From Rhizobium redzepovicii (GTDB lineage: Bacteria > Pseudomonadota > Alphaproteobacteria > Rhizobiales > Rhizobiaceae), in assembly GCF_019793435.1 (NCBI RefSeq), contig NZ_JAILYH010000028.1, forward strand, positions 1 to 63,392: DNA of 63,392 nt. Reading direction: 5' to 3'. Shown here piece by piece: positions 7,528-16,767 of the stretch. Both the position numbers and the translations under genes were made by a program. Positions within the stretch are counted from its first letter, which is position 1, and the number at the start of each line of letters is the position of its first letter. The notes beneath the pieces were generated by a model that was not told where the DNA came from, did no database searches, and saw only the letters and a program-made list of their open reading frames with translations.

Positions 7528-10215
7528 ATGCATCTCATCTTCGGCTTGGCAGCAGATGGTCGAGTTTATCCCGACGCGCACGACGCATCCGGAAGTTTGG
7601 ATGAGGATGTCGTTGGACCCTTGGGTCTGGTTCAGACGCTTGAAACCCAGCTAGGAATGCTTGCACCGAGCGTTTCGAAGGCGGTGCGCATTTCGACTTA
7701 TCTCGCAAAGCTCCGTGCTTGCGGTGGCGATCGTTTCTGGGCCTCGTCATTTTCGAGGGATCCCTGGTCTACGGCCGCCACCCTCCTTGAGTGGCGCGAT
7801 ACGCTGGTGGGCGGTGGCTGGCACGGTACCGCGACCGGTAGCAATCGCCTAGACGATCTCGCTGCCGCAGAGGCAGTCGAGCCAACATTGCCGGCGGGCT
7901 TGGAAGATCGCGCCATAGCTTTGCTCGACGTCCTTAAGACAAGGCCTGGCCTAAGAATTCACCAACTCGGTTTGGCAGACCGGCGGGATCTTTTGCCGCC
8001 ACTGTGGGCACGCATTGTTAAGGCTCTCGAATCCGTCGGGGTCACGATCTTCCAACACGAGCAGCCCGACCTGGCGGCAGAGGGCTCTGACCTGCGCATA
8101 GTGCAGAGGGTTCTATCAGGGGAGCCCGTCCAGCCACTGGCAGGCGACGGCACTCTTACAATGGTGGAAGCCGATACGGAGCTCATGGCTGCTGAAACGA
8201 TCGCCGACTGGTTAGCAGCCTTGCCGTCGGAGGACCTGCGCGGAAGCGTCATTCTCGCTTCCGACGGCGATACGGCGCTCCTGGACCATGCTTTGCGGGC
8301 GAGGGGCATTCCAGCCCTCGGGCTCTCCGCCTCATCACCCTGGCGTGGAGCACTGCAGGTTCTTCCTCTGGCTTTCGCCGCCGCGTGGCAGCCGTTCGAT
8401 CCCCGCGCGCTATTAAACCTCTTTCTCCTTCCCAGGCCACCTGTTGCGGCCTGGGCCGCGCGTCGGCTCGCACGCGCGCTCAGCGAAGAGCCGGGGGTCG
8501 GTGGCCGCGTCTGGCGCGAAGCATGGGTCCAAATCGAGGATCGCCTGCTCGAAATCAATACGCGATCCGACGCGGATACAGCGCGCCGTAAAACCGACAC
8601 GACGCTTGCGGAATGGCGCGCATGGACGGAGGTCGGGCGCTTTGCGAGAGGCGAGGGGATGCCACTGTCGGAGGCGTTGGCGATCTGCGGGAGAGTGGCC
8701 GCTTGGGCGATGCGTTCGGACGGTGGCGATGGCGACCGCTTGCTGATGGCAGTTTCGAATGCTGCGGCTGCTGTGTCTGACGCCCTGAGCCGCCTGGAGC
8801 TTTCGGTCATTCCCGCCCTCCTTCTCGAGCGGGTTGTCTTGCAAGTCCTGTCGGAGGGCGTTCCCAATCCGGACCATTTTGCGGAAGCTGGTGCTGTTCG
8901 TGCCATCAAGGCGCCAGGAGCATTGTGGTCCTCGGCCCTGCGTGTCATCTGGTGGAACTTTGTCGGTCCTGGCGAAAAGATTGCCATCACACCATGGGAC
9001 AATGCCGAGCGTGAAGCGCTCATTGCCAATGGAGTGGAGATCGATGCTTCACCAGCGATTGCGCGTCGGATCGAGGCCGCCCATAGCAGTGTCATCCGGC
9101 GTTGCCACGGAAACCTCATTCTCGTGCGCCCAGCGCTTGCGCGCGACGCGCAGACGACCCTTCATCCAATGGCGCATCGTTTGCGGCCTCTGCTGAAAGA
9201 AAGCGGGGCGGCGATCACCTTCAAGGCGGAACGGCTGCTGCGTGAACCCGATGCCATGCTCGCCGGCAGGATACTTCCTCGCCAGCTTGTTGGACGGCAA
9301 GTGCAGCCGCCAGCAGGGGTTCCAGTCTGGACAATACCGCCGGGAACGACACGCCTTACCGACACCCGTCGTGAGAGCGCGACTTCGCTGACACGGATGT
9401 TGAACTGTCAATTGAGCTGGTTCGCCCAGGATATTCTCAATCTTCGGCCGGGTCGTTTTGCAGAAATCCCAGGCACCGACCAGCTCTTCGGAAATCTCGC
9501 CCACGAGATCGCCCGCCGGCTGCTCCTTCCGGGCGCACCACCGGCCGAAGCCGGTATCAGGACGGAAGCAATCAGGCATTTCGAAAGCCTGCTTCCCGAG
9601 ATCGCAGCTCCGCTCCTCCAGCCCGAACATGCCGGAGAACTCGCGGCCGCTCGCGAAATGGTGCCACGTGCCTTGGAGGCGCTTGTTCGCCTGCTCCATG
9701 CTCAAGGTCTGGAGATCGTCGGGTCGGAGCTCGATCGGGAAGGTATCCAGGGGCAGCTCCTGCTTCAGGGCAGACTCGACCTCCTGGTTCGTCGCGGCGA
9801 CCGGATCGCAGTTCTGGACCTCAAATGGACCCGCTCCGAACGGCGATATAGGGAGGAAGTCGCGTCCGGGCGTGCCATCCAGCTAGCCATCTATCGCGGG
9901 CTTTCGGCCAGCGACGGGACGGGTGCTCCGGGAGGCTATTTTCTGCTGCGCCAGCGACGCATAGTAGCGGGTCCGGGCTCCATTCTGACCGGCAATCCTA
10001 TTGAAGCGGATATAGATGACCTCGCTACGCTTGGCCATGTGAAAAACGATTGGCGTCTCTGGCACGATCTCACCACGAAGGGGACTCTGATTGCGGCCGG
10101 CTTCCCCGATACAGGTGATCTGCGACCTGCTGGGCTTGCGATTGATGCAGCGAAAGAACCCTGCCGCTTCTGCAATTTGCGCGGCCTCTGTCGCGTCTAC
10201 GAGGAGCTTGTTTGA
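7528..10215 (+). CDS. AddB-like PD-(D/E)XK nuclease with predicted Fe-S cluster
   Basis: An 895-aa subunit of a helicase-nuclease pair. The large N-terminal part is an inactivated-helicase-like region as in AddB. The C-terminal third is a RecB-family nuclease: GRLDLL, then VLDLKW, then a QLAIYRG helix, the order expected for the catalytic Asp, Asp/Lys and Gln. Cys627 together with Cys879, Cys882 and Cys888 (CRFCNLRGLC) matches the split Cys pattern that binds a 4Fe-4S staple in AddB-type nucleases. The ATG at 7528 follows a GGGG/AGGA-rich leader. Its stop overlaps the helicase start by one base (TGATG). It is probably an end-resecting enzyme recruited to defence rather than the housekeeping AddB, given the island context; that is inference. 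Confidence 0.8.
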   Translation: MHLIFGLAADGRVYPDAHDASGSLDEDVVGPLGLVQTLETQLGMLAPSVSKAVRISTYLAKLRACGGDRFWASSFSRDPWSTAATLLEWRDTLVGGGWHGTATGSNRLDDLAAAEAVEPTLPAGLEDRAIALLDVLKTRPGLRIHQLGLADRRDLLPPLWARIVKALESVGVTIFQHEQPDLAAEGSDLRIVQRVLSGEPVQPLAGDGTLTMVEADTELMAAETIADWLAALPSEDLRGSVILASDGDTALLDHALRARGIPALGLSASSPWRGALQVLPLAFAAAWQPFDPRALLNLFLLPRPPVAAWAARRLARALSEEPGVGGRVWREAWVQIEDRLLEINTRSDADTARRKTDTTLAEWRAWTEVGRFARGEGMPLSEALAICGRVAAWAMRSDGGDGDRLLMAVSNAAAAVSDALSRLELSVIPALLLERVVLQVLSEGVPNPDHFAEAGAVRAIKAPGALWSSALRVIWWNFVGPGEKIAITPWDNAEREALIANGVEIDASPAIARRIEAAHSSVIRRCHGNLILVRPALARDAQTTLHPMAHRLRPLLKESGAAITFKAERLLREPDAMLAGRILPRQLVGRQVQPPAGVPVWTIPPGTTRLTDTRRESATSLTRMLNCQLSWFAQDILNLRPGRFAEIPGTDQLFGNLAHEIARRLLLPGAPPAEAGIRTEAIRHFESLLPEIAAPLLQPEHAGELAAAREMVPRALEALVRLLHAQGLEIVGSELDREGIQGQLLLQGRLDLLVRRGDRIAVLDLKWTRSERRYREEVASGRAIQLAIYRGLSASDGTGAPGGYFLLRQRRIVAGPGSILTGNPIEADIDDLATLGHVKNDWRLWHDLTTKGTLIAAGFPDTGDLRPAGLAIDAAKEPCRFCNLRGLCRVYEELV

Positions 10216-13200
10216 TGTCGCGACTGACGACCATTACCGCCGCCGCTGGCGCCGGAAAGACGACGAGGATCGTCAATGACATCGCCGACGAGGTTCTGGT
10301 GCGTACGCCCGAACAGATCCTTGCGACGACGTTCACCATCAAGGCGGCGGATGAACTTGTCGAACGCGCCCGTGCCAAACTATTTGAGCAAGGCAAGGCG
10401 GACGCAGCTGCCCAGTTGCTCGGTGCGCGCTTCGGCACTGTCAACGCCGTTTGCAGCCAAATCGTCAGCGAATTTGTCATCGACCTGGGGCGCTCGCCGT
10501 CGACCGCTGTCATCGGTGAATCCAACATGTCGCTGGTGTTCAGCGTGGCCGCGGACGGTGCAATCGCCGCACGTGCCGAGGTCCTGAACGAACTCGCGGA
10601 CCACTTCGGCTACAATGATCCTCGTGCGCCGGGGACGGGAGAACCGCCTGACTGGCGCCGGACTGTGCGCAGTATCGCGACCCTCGCGCGGGCAAATGGA
10701 ATTGAGGCTGACCAGTTAGCCTCGTCGGCGCAGCGATCAATTGAGGCCTTTCTGGCATGCTTTCCACCTCCCGCGGCAGACGCCGCGGACCTCGACGCAG
10801 CACTGGCCAACGCGTTGAAGGATGCCTTCGAAATGCGCCCGGCCATCGTGAGCAGCACGGGAGCGGATTCGGTCGAGACGATCAGGGCGGCGCATGAACG
10901 CATTTTACGCGGCGAAACGCTCAGTTGGTCGACTTGGGCGCGTTTGACCAAGGTGAAATGCGCGCCCACCAAGGACGGACAGCCTTATAATCAGGCGTTG
11001 ATCCATCTTATCGCCGCGGCGGGGCGGCACAGCGAGCATCCGCGGCTCCGGTTCGAATGCGAGCAGTTCATCACGGAGACGTTTCATTGCGCCGCCGAGG
11101 CGTTGACCGCTTACCAGGATTGGAAGGCCGAGCGTGGGCTATTGGATTTTACGGATCAGGAAGCTCTCGCGCTAGAGATCCTCAAAACACCTCACCTGGC
11201 CGCAAGGCTCAAGGAACGTGTCAGCCGTGTCTTCGTCGATGAGTTCCAGGATTCGAGTCCCTTGCAGCTTGCCGTGTTCACACTTCTTGGGGAGCTGGTC
11301 GACGAGAGCACCTGGGTTGGTGATCCGAAGCAGGCCATCTACGGCTTTCGCGGCGCCGACACCGAGCTGACCCAGGCTGCGTTTCTCGGCGCTGGGGGGA
11401 AGCCCGAGGACAATCCGGTCCTGTCCAAATCATGGCGAAGCCGCAAAAGCCTGGTCGATCTCTTCAATGCCATGTTTACGCCGGTCTTCGAACGGATGGG
11501 ACTGCCGGCGGCGAAGCACGCGTTTTCGGATGCGGCGCGATCCGACGCTGGCTTTGACAAGCCTTCAGCAGGATGGTGGTGGCTGATGGGCAAAGTCGAC
11601 GAGCAGGCACAAGCCCTCGCGGAGGGAATCCGGCAATGTCTGGCCGAAGCCGACAACTGGCTTGTCGAAGACGACAAGCACGATCACAGGCCAATCACGC
11701 CAGGTGACATCGCCATTCTCTGCCGTTCCAATACCGATGTCGGACGTTTTGCCCTCGCCCTTAGCCGTGCTGGACTTCCGGTGGCAGTTGAACGATCGGG
11801 ACTTGCGCGTACACCCCATGTGGAATTCGTGCTCGCCGCTTGTCGGCGCGTGGCTGACGCGACGGATCGCCTTGCCCTCGCGGAGCTCGCCCGCTTCTTC
11901 GCTGATGATGCCGGTTCCAATGCATGGCTGCAGGCTGCTACCTCTGATGATGCCGACGCAGCGCTCCGGGCAGCCGTGCCGATATCGGATGCGCTTGATA
12001 GGCTCGCAGGTCAATTGCTCAATTTCACGCCGGCCGAACTGGTCGACGCCGTACTCGCGTTGCCAGCACTGTTGAGCCATATCGAGAGCTGGGGCGATAC
12101 CGCGATGCGCTTCGACGACCTCGAGGCGTTGCGCGGTTTCTCACGCGCCTATGAGGAAGAGTGCGCTGCATCCGGCTCGCCTGCGACCCTGCAGGGGCTG
12201 CTGCTTGCGCTCGACGGAGCGGAGCCGAAGCGCCCCCCAAGCCTTGCCAGTGATGCGATCCAGGTCATGACCTATCACGGATCGAAAGGCCTTGAATGGC
12301 CAATGACGATCTTGACCGGACTTGCCTGGGAATCGAAGGCGCGGCTGTTCGAGCCGGTCGCCGAGACGACCGGCGAGCTTGATTGGCGCAACCCTCTGGC
12401 GGAGCGGTGGATTCGCTTCTGGCCGTGGCCGTATGGTCAGAGTGGAAAAGGCGGCACGATCGATGTTGAGGTAGCGAACTCAGAGACGGGGCGGCGTGCT
12501 TTGCAACGCGCTGTCGAGGAAGACACCAGGCTTCTCTATGTTGGCGCCACGCGAGCCCGCGACTATCTGATCTTTGCTCCGCCGGCGAAAGGCCCGCTCA
12601 ATTGGCTGAGCCTGCTCAATGCGCCGGAGGCCGCAGCGCATGTCGTTCCTCCCCAGAACGACGATAACCAGCTTGGGGTTGGGAACCAGAATTTCACAGT
12701 CAATGTGAAGGCGCTTGCGACGAGTGGCGAATTGACGGAGCGTGGCAGGCTGCCCACCTACGTGCGAGCGCGAACGACCGAGCCGCAGGTCCGTCCGCCC
12801 TTGTTTCTGAAACCAAGCGAGGCGGTAGGTGGAAGCTGGAAGGTCGTCGAAAGGGTTGACCTTGGCGGAAGGCTCCCGATACACGGGATCGCCGACATTG
12901 CAGCGCTAGGCGAAGCGCTCCATTCCATCATCGGCTATGATGATCCAGACCGCGACCGAAGTCAGCGCCTTGCCGACGCGTCGTCTATCCTGACGCGTTG
13001 GAACGTGATTGGCTTCAAAGCAGATGATGCGCTTATCGCCAGTGACCGACTAGCAACCTGGCGCCGCGGCCGATGGCCGGTGACCAGGTGCATTGCTGAA
13101 GTGCCCGTCACGTCACCCGCAGCCGATCAGCTTCTCAAGGGCCGTATTGATATGCTGGTCGAAACCGGGATTGATTTCGCTATTATCGACCACAAGAGCT

Positions 13201-13373
13201 TTCCCGGCCGTTTCGAGCTTTGGGAAGAACGAGCCGTTGGCCACGCGCCGCAACTTGCTGCCTATGCAGGTGCGGTGGAATCAATCACCGGACGGCGTTG
13301 CTCTGAACTCTGGATCCATATGCCCGTAGTTGGCACAATGTTCCGATTGGCTCCAGTGACGCGCGATCCCTGA
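10215..13373 (+). CDS. UvrD/AddA-like superfamily 1 helicase with C-terminal nuclease
   Basis: A 1052-aa protein. Helicase motifs run in order: Walker A AAGAGKTT (residues 9-16), motif II VFVDEFQDSS near residue 340, motif III GDPKQAIYGFRG near 370, motif IV KSWRSRKSLVDLFN, motif V VMTYHGSKGLEW near 690, and motif VI RLLYVGATRARDYL near 775. The C-terminal region has a RecB-type nuclease core (GRIDML, then IIDHKSFPG, then HAPQLAAYAG). Two nuclease subunits plus one motor is the AddAB architecture: duplex unwinding coupled to degradation. It is translationally coupled to the AddB-like gene and followed 10 bp later by a small nuclease-like gene. Confidence 0.85.
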   Translation: MSRLTTITAAAGAGKTTRIVNDIADEVLVRTPEQILATTFTIKAADELVERARAKLFEQGKADAAAQLLGARFGTVNAVCSQIVSEFVIDLGRSPSTAVIGESNMSLVFSVAADGAIAARAEVLNELADHFGYNDPRAPGTGEPPDWRRTVRSIATLARANGIEADQLASSAQRSIEAFLACFPPPAADAADLDAALANALKDAFEMRPAIVSSTGADSVETIRAAHERILRGETLSWSTWARLTKVKCAPTKDGQPYNQALIHLIAAAGRHSEHPRLRFECEQFITETFHCAAEALTAYQDWKAERGLLDFTDQEALALEILKTPHLAARLKERVSRVFVDEFQDSSPLQLAVFTLLGELVDESTWVGDPKQAIYGFRGADTELTQAAFLGAGGKPEDNPVLSKSWRSRKSLVDLFNAMFTPVFERMGLPAAKHAFSDAARSDAGFDKPSAGWWWLMGKVDEQAQALAEGIRQCLAEADNWLVEDDKHDHRPITPGDIAILCRSNTDVGRFALALSRAGLPVAVERSGLARTPHVEFVLAACRRVADATDRLALAELARFFADDAGSNAWLQAATSDDADAALRAAVPISDALDRLAGQLLNFTPAELVDAVLALPALLSHIESWGDTAMRFDDLEALRGFSRAYEEECAASGSPATLQGLLLALDGAEPKRPPSLASDAIQVMTYHGSKGLEWPMTILTGLAWESKARLFEPVAETTGELDWRNPLAERWIRFWPWPYGQSGKGGTIDVEVANSETGRRALQRAVEEDTRLLYVGATRARDYLIFAPPAKGPLNWLSLLNAPEAAAHVVPPQNDDNQLGVGNQNFTVNVKALATSGELTERGRLPTYVRARTTEPQVRPPLFLKPSEAVGGSWKVVERVDLGGRLPIHGIADIAALGEALHSIIGYDDPDRDRSQRLADASSILTRWNVIGFKADDALIASDRLATWRRGRWPVTRCIAEVPVTSPAADQLLKGRIDMLVETGIDFAIIDHKSFPGRFELWEERAVGHAPQLAAYAGAVESITGRRCSELWIHMPVVGTMFRLAPVTRDP

Positions 13374-13383
13374 AACATAAGCC

Positions 13384-13989
13384 ATGGCCGCCGGCGCAAC
13401 GCCGGCCAATCTCCTCGAAAGTGTTGAGGTTAAGGTGCAGCAACTTAACGACGTTTTTTGTCAGGCTACGGCTTCCATCGGAGGCCTCTACTTTCATCTA
13501 CCAGTCCATGGAAGCGATCCCAAATTTCGCGAACGCGTATATTGCTATGAATTATATCACCAACTTCGGCAGATCTGGCCGTCGGACACTGCGTTCGTGT
13601 TGAACGGTGAAGTAGACAAACAAGGACACGCTCTGATCAAGGCAACCGGCGCCCGTCTCGCGTCGCCGGATCTGCTTGTTCACATCCCCGGATCGATGGA
13701 CAACAATCATGCCATCATTGAGGTGAAACCTGGTTCTGCGCGGCTTGGCGGCATATGTAAGGATATTCTAACGCTATCTGAATACTGTCGCCTCGTAGGC
13801 TACCATCGCGCTATTTACCTGTTCTATGGCGAACTTCCAGAACGTCTGATCACCCAAGCGATCGAGATTGTCACAAAAGTCAACGGGCCGATCACTCCCA
13901 TAGAGTTGTGGTTCCACCCTCAACCCGGAACACCGGCCGAGCTAGTCGGCACATTGATTCACGGTGACTCTGCGTCCAAGGGCTTTTGA
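13384..13989 (+). CDS. Small PD-(D/E)XK-like protein, third gene of helicase-nuclease operon
   Basis: A 201-aa protein that I do not match to a named family with confidence. It contains SPDLLVHIPG (Asp96), a short loop, then AIIEVKPG (Glu113, Lys115): the PD...ExK arrangement of restriction-endonuclease folds on two adjacent strands. An earlier YELYHQLRQIWP helix could supply the extra Glu (Glu56). It lies 10 bp after the helicase stop in the same direction, so it is probably co-transcribed and may be a sensor, loader or dedicated nuclease of the complex. Proteins like it are sometimes mislabelled methionyl-tRNA formyltransferase-like; nothing here supports that activity. Confidence 0.6.
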   Translation: MAAGATPANLLESVEVKVQQLNDVFCQATASIGGLYFHLPVHGSDPKFRERVYCYELYHQLRQIWPSDTAFVLNGEVDKQGHALIKATGARLASPDLLVHIPGSMDNNHAIIEVKPGSARLGGICKDILTLSEYCRLVGYHRAIYLFYGELPERLITQAIEIVTKVNGPITPIELWFHPQPGTPAELVGTLIHGDSASKGF

Positions 13990-14074
13990 AATGCCTGGGC
14001 GCGCTAACGCGTAGGGGAGTTGACTAATCTTGTCCTGAAAGGGAACAAGCAGATTATCACACGGGGCTTTATGC

Positions 14075-15895
14075 ATGAACAAACAGATCGATCCGCAAGA
14101 CCGAAACATTAAATCTCTTTTCCAAGACTTTTACCGCGTTCCCGATTATCAGCGGGAGTACGTTTGGGGTGAGACGGACCCTCGCGGTGAGGGTGGCGAA
14201 GAGGTCGAACAATTTCTGAGCGACATCTACAGCGAGTACCAGAATGCCAGTAAGAACGACGCGCCTGAGTATTTCATCGGGACCGTTGTTGTTTGTCGCG
14301 AGGCCGGCGATGTTTTCGACCTCATCGACGGTCAGCAGCGAACTACAACCGCCTATCTCACATTATGCGCGCTCCGCGATAAGCTGGTCGCTTTAAAGGC
14401 AGATGTTCCAGAGGAACTTCCCGGACAGATAATTTACAGCTCCACCAACTGGCAGGGCGAGACAACGCAAAGTCTAAGGCTCGACCTTCAATACGAAGAT
14501 GCGGGCGACGTCCTAAGAAGGTATGCGGAAGGTGCAGGCACCGACGCCCCCAGCGATGGAACGAGGTCAATCCGAAATCTCTACAATGCATATCTGACAA
14601 TCAAGGAATTTATTGAGACCACGCTTAAAAACGATCCAGCCGAAGTACGCCGTTTCTACGGCTACTTCACCAACAAGGTGAAGATCATCCGGATCGAAAC
14701 TCCGACCGTAGCCGTGGCGTTGAAAATATTTGAGACGATCAATGATCGTGGCGTCGGCCTCGACGCCATGGACTTGCTCAAGAACCTCCTTTTCATGAAC
14801 GCAAAAGGTGAGGAGTTTAGCAAGCTGAAAGCTGTGTGGAAACAGCTCACCGATGCTATCTATCAGGCGAACGAAAAGCCGCTACGGTTCTTGAGGTACT
14901 ATCTGCTTGCGGCGCATGACGTAGACGGAAGGCTTCGTGAAGACGCGATCTACGATTGGTTTCGGAAGAACGCGGAGCAAACCAATCACGAAAAAAAACC
15001 GCTCGCTTTTGCCGGAAAGCTGCTTGACGCTGCCAAGGCGTATGCTCACTTCGCGAAGGGACAGAACGTCGCTGGCGAAGAAGAGGCAGGAATCATCAAC
15101 ACCCGTCTGCTCGGAGGAAAGTCCATAAAGCAGCACTTTATTCTCCTGCTTGCTGGTCGCTCCCTGTCCCCTGCGAATTTCAGCAAACTTGCCGACGATC
15201 TGGAGAAAACCATGTTCGTTTGGCTACTGACCGGCACGTCAGGTAAAGAGTATGAGAGACGTATTATCGAAGCTGCGCATCAGCTCAACAAAATCTCTGA
15301 TGCGCAGCTTGAACTGTTTTTGGAGAAAACCTTGCGTGCCGAGCGTCAAACGCTGGCCCTTGAATTCCGGAGGACGTTGCTTGGTTTGAAGACCTGGCAG
15401 CTCCGCGGCTTCCGTCTCCGCTATCTACTGGCAAAGCTCACGCAGTATATCGACCTGCAGGCATACGGCTCGAGTGCATCGCGCGACCGCCTGTCCGACT
15501 ACACGGCCGGCGGCAACGACATTGAGCACATCTTGGCATCGAATGCTTCTTTCGAGGCTATGGAAGAGTTTGGCGAGGGTGCCGCCGATATTCATATTCG
15601 CCAGTGTCTCGGCAACCTGTTACTCATCGAGAAAGCGATCAACAGGGCGCTTCAGAACGGCCGGTATTCCGGAAAAATCGTAGCGTATGAGCAGTCGAAA
15701 TTTCTGCTAACGAAGTGTCAGGCGGATGCTGCAGCGCACGAGGTGGGCAAGGACGACAGGATTACGGCAACCGTGCGCAAGCTTGAAAGCTGGCAAACTT
15801 GGAATGCGGTAGCTGTCACAGAGCGTCAGGAGTTTCTGAGTAAACTGGCGGAGGTCGTCTGGGATATCCCAATGCCTTCAGCATCAAGCAACTGA
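14075..15895 (+). CDS. DUF262/DUF1524 protein, GmrSD-like type IV restriction candidate
   Basis: A 606-aa fused protein. The N-terminal DUF262 domain has the signature IDGQQRTT (Asp85-Thr91) preceded by PDYQREYVW, the ParB-like NTP-binding core of GmrS-type proteins. The C-terminal DUF1524 domain has an HNH-like site, GNDIEHILASN with His485, followed by CLGNLLLIE whose Asn completes the pattern. In characterised GmrSD enzymes these halves recognise and cut glucosylated-hydroxymethylcytosine DNA. Substrate preference here cannot be told. It is a separate unit, 85 bp after the nuclease-like gene and in the same direction. Confidence 0.85.
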   Translation: MNKQIDPQDRNIKSLFQDFYRVPDYQREYVWGETDPRGEGGEEVEQFLSDIYSEYQNASKNDAPEYFIGTVVVCREAGDVFDLIDGQQRTTTAYLTLCALRDKLVALKADVPEELPGQIIYSSTNWQGETTQSLRLDLQYEDAGDVLRRYAEGAGTDAPSDGTRSIRNLYNAYLTIKEFIETTLKNDPAEVRRFYGYFTNKVKIIRIETPTVAVALKIFETINDRGVGLDAMDLLKNLLFMNAKGEEFSKLKAVWKQLTDAIYQANEKPLRFLRYYLLAAHDVDGRLREDAIYDWFRKNAEQTNHEKKPLAFAGKLLDAAKAYAHFAKGQNVAGEEEAGIINTRLLGGKSIKQHFILLLAGRSLSPANFSKLADDLEKTMFVWLLTGTSGKEYERRIIEAAHQLNKISDAQLELFLEKTLRAERQTLALEFRRTLLGLKTWQLRGFRLRYLLAKLTQYIDLQAYGSSASRDRLSDYTAGGNDIEHILASNASFEAMEEFGEGAADIHIRQCLGNLLLIEKAINRALQNGRYSGKIVAYEQSKFLLTKCQADAAAHEVGKDDRITATVRKLESWQTWNAVAVTERQEFLSKLAEVVWDIPMPSASSN

Positions 15896-16386
15896 CAAGG
15901 AGTACCAGCGGCTGCACGAAGGGTTATGCGCGGACTACCTGACACGACTAAGGTGCTGAGCCAGCGCAGGTAACCACATGCGATAAAGCGCTTCGAGCCC
16001 CACCTGCAGTGCGGGCCGGCCCGTCAAAAACGTCCGGGTTGAATATCGCTCCGTGGGACTCTGTATGGAAATCGTTAGGGCTGCTTGATTACAGGCCGCA
16101 TCTCTATCGAGATCTGCAGATCTCGACCGTCACGCCAAGACCGGTTGGTCCGTCTCCGGGCCCAAAGGGTGCCTGGTCTCCAATTCCAAGATCAGCCGTT
16201 CGTTTCAGTAATCTCTGTCTGTTTCTATAGGTTCATTACGCCCGTATGCTTCCGTCAGTGAATGGCAGTTTGTTCAGCCAGATGGAACCCTTGAGGTCCC
16301 GCCTAGTCATTGGTCTCCATTGCGCACTCATTCGAGTCACCCAGCGTGGATGTTGGTTTGATTCCTCGTCCCGAAATAGCGCCTGC
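15896..16386. other. Intergenic stretch between convergent defence units
   Basis: About 490 bp between the plus-strand DUF262 gene and the minus-strand DUF6883 gene. One open frame (16009-16230, plus) has no family signature and no ribosome binding site. I see no clear terminator, repeat or RNA. Confidence 0.5.
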
Positions 16387-16767
16387 TTAGGCTAAATCGA
16401 TTGGATGCGCGGTAATCAAAATAGGTGGTAGGCCGTCTCCGTGATCATTCCAAACCGTCCTAATGCAATAACTGCGGCCATTCGGCATCCCGACAAAGCA
16501 GTCAACGACTAGCTTCATTCCGAAGGCATGTTTCTCTACTGAAGCGACAGGATTGCAAGCAGCGTGCTCTCGCATCGTTTCCTTAAATGACTCAATGTCT
16601 TCACGTTTGTGGCCAACGCCTTCAAAAAATTTGGCCTTCGCTGCTCCTATTGAATGGTTGTTGTTGAGAAGGTAGTCAGCGACCTTATTGTCGGCAATGC
16701 GAAGGTCTTGGGGGTTCTCAATCCACGATTGCTCGCCCAATGGCTGCCAAGGCGGGGTGTCATGCAT
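16387..16767 (-). CDS. DUF6883 family protein, third gene of the mod-res operon
   Basis: A 126-aa protein with the DUF6883 pattern: an N-terminal RIADNKVADYLLNN segment, HSIGAAKAKFFEGVG, a central VEKHAFGMKLVVD strand pair, and a final RTVWNDHGDGLPPILITAHP. The ATG at 16767 overlaps the end of the res gene (GATGCATGA), an 8-bp overlap typical of coupled translation; an upstream in-frame start at 16785 is less likely. Members of this family occur beside toxins and phage-related genes. No function is known to me. Position suggests it assists or controls the restriction enzyme. Confidence 0.7.
   Translation of the reverse strand: MHDTPPWQPLGEQSWIENPQDLRIADNKVADYLLNNNHSIGAAKAKFFEGVGHKREDIESFKETMREHAACNPVASVEKHAFGMKLVVDCFVGMPNGRSYCIRTVWNDHGDGLPPILITAHPIDLA

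Noticed and set aside
7959..9119. A 386-codon minus-strand open frame
   Set aside because: Antisense to the AddB-like gene with Arg/Ser-rich low-complexity translation; no motif and no ribosome binding site.
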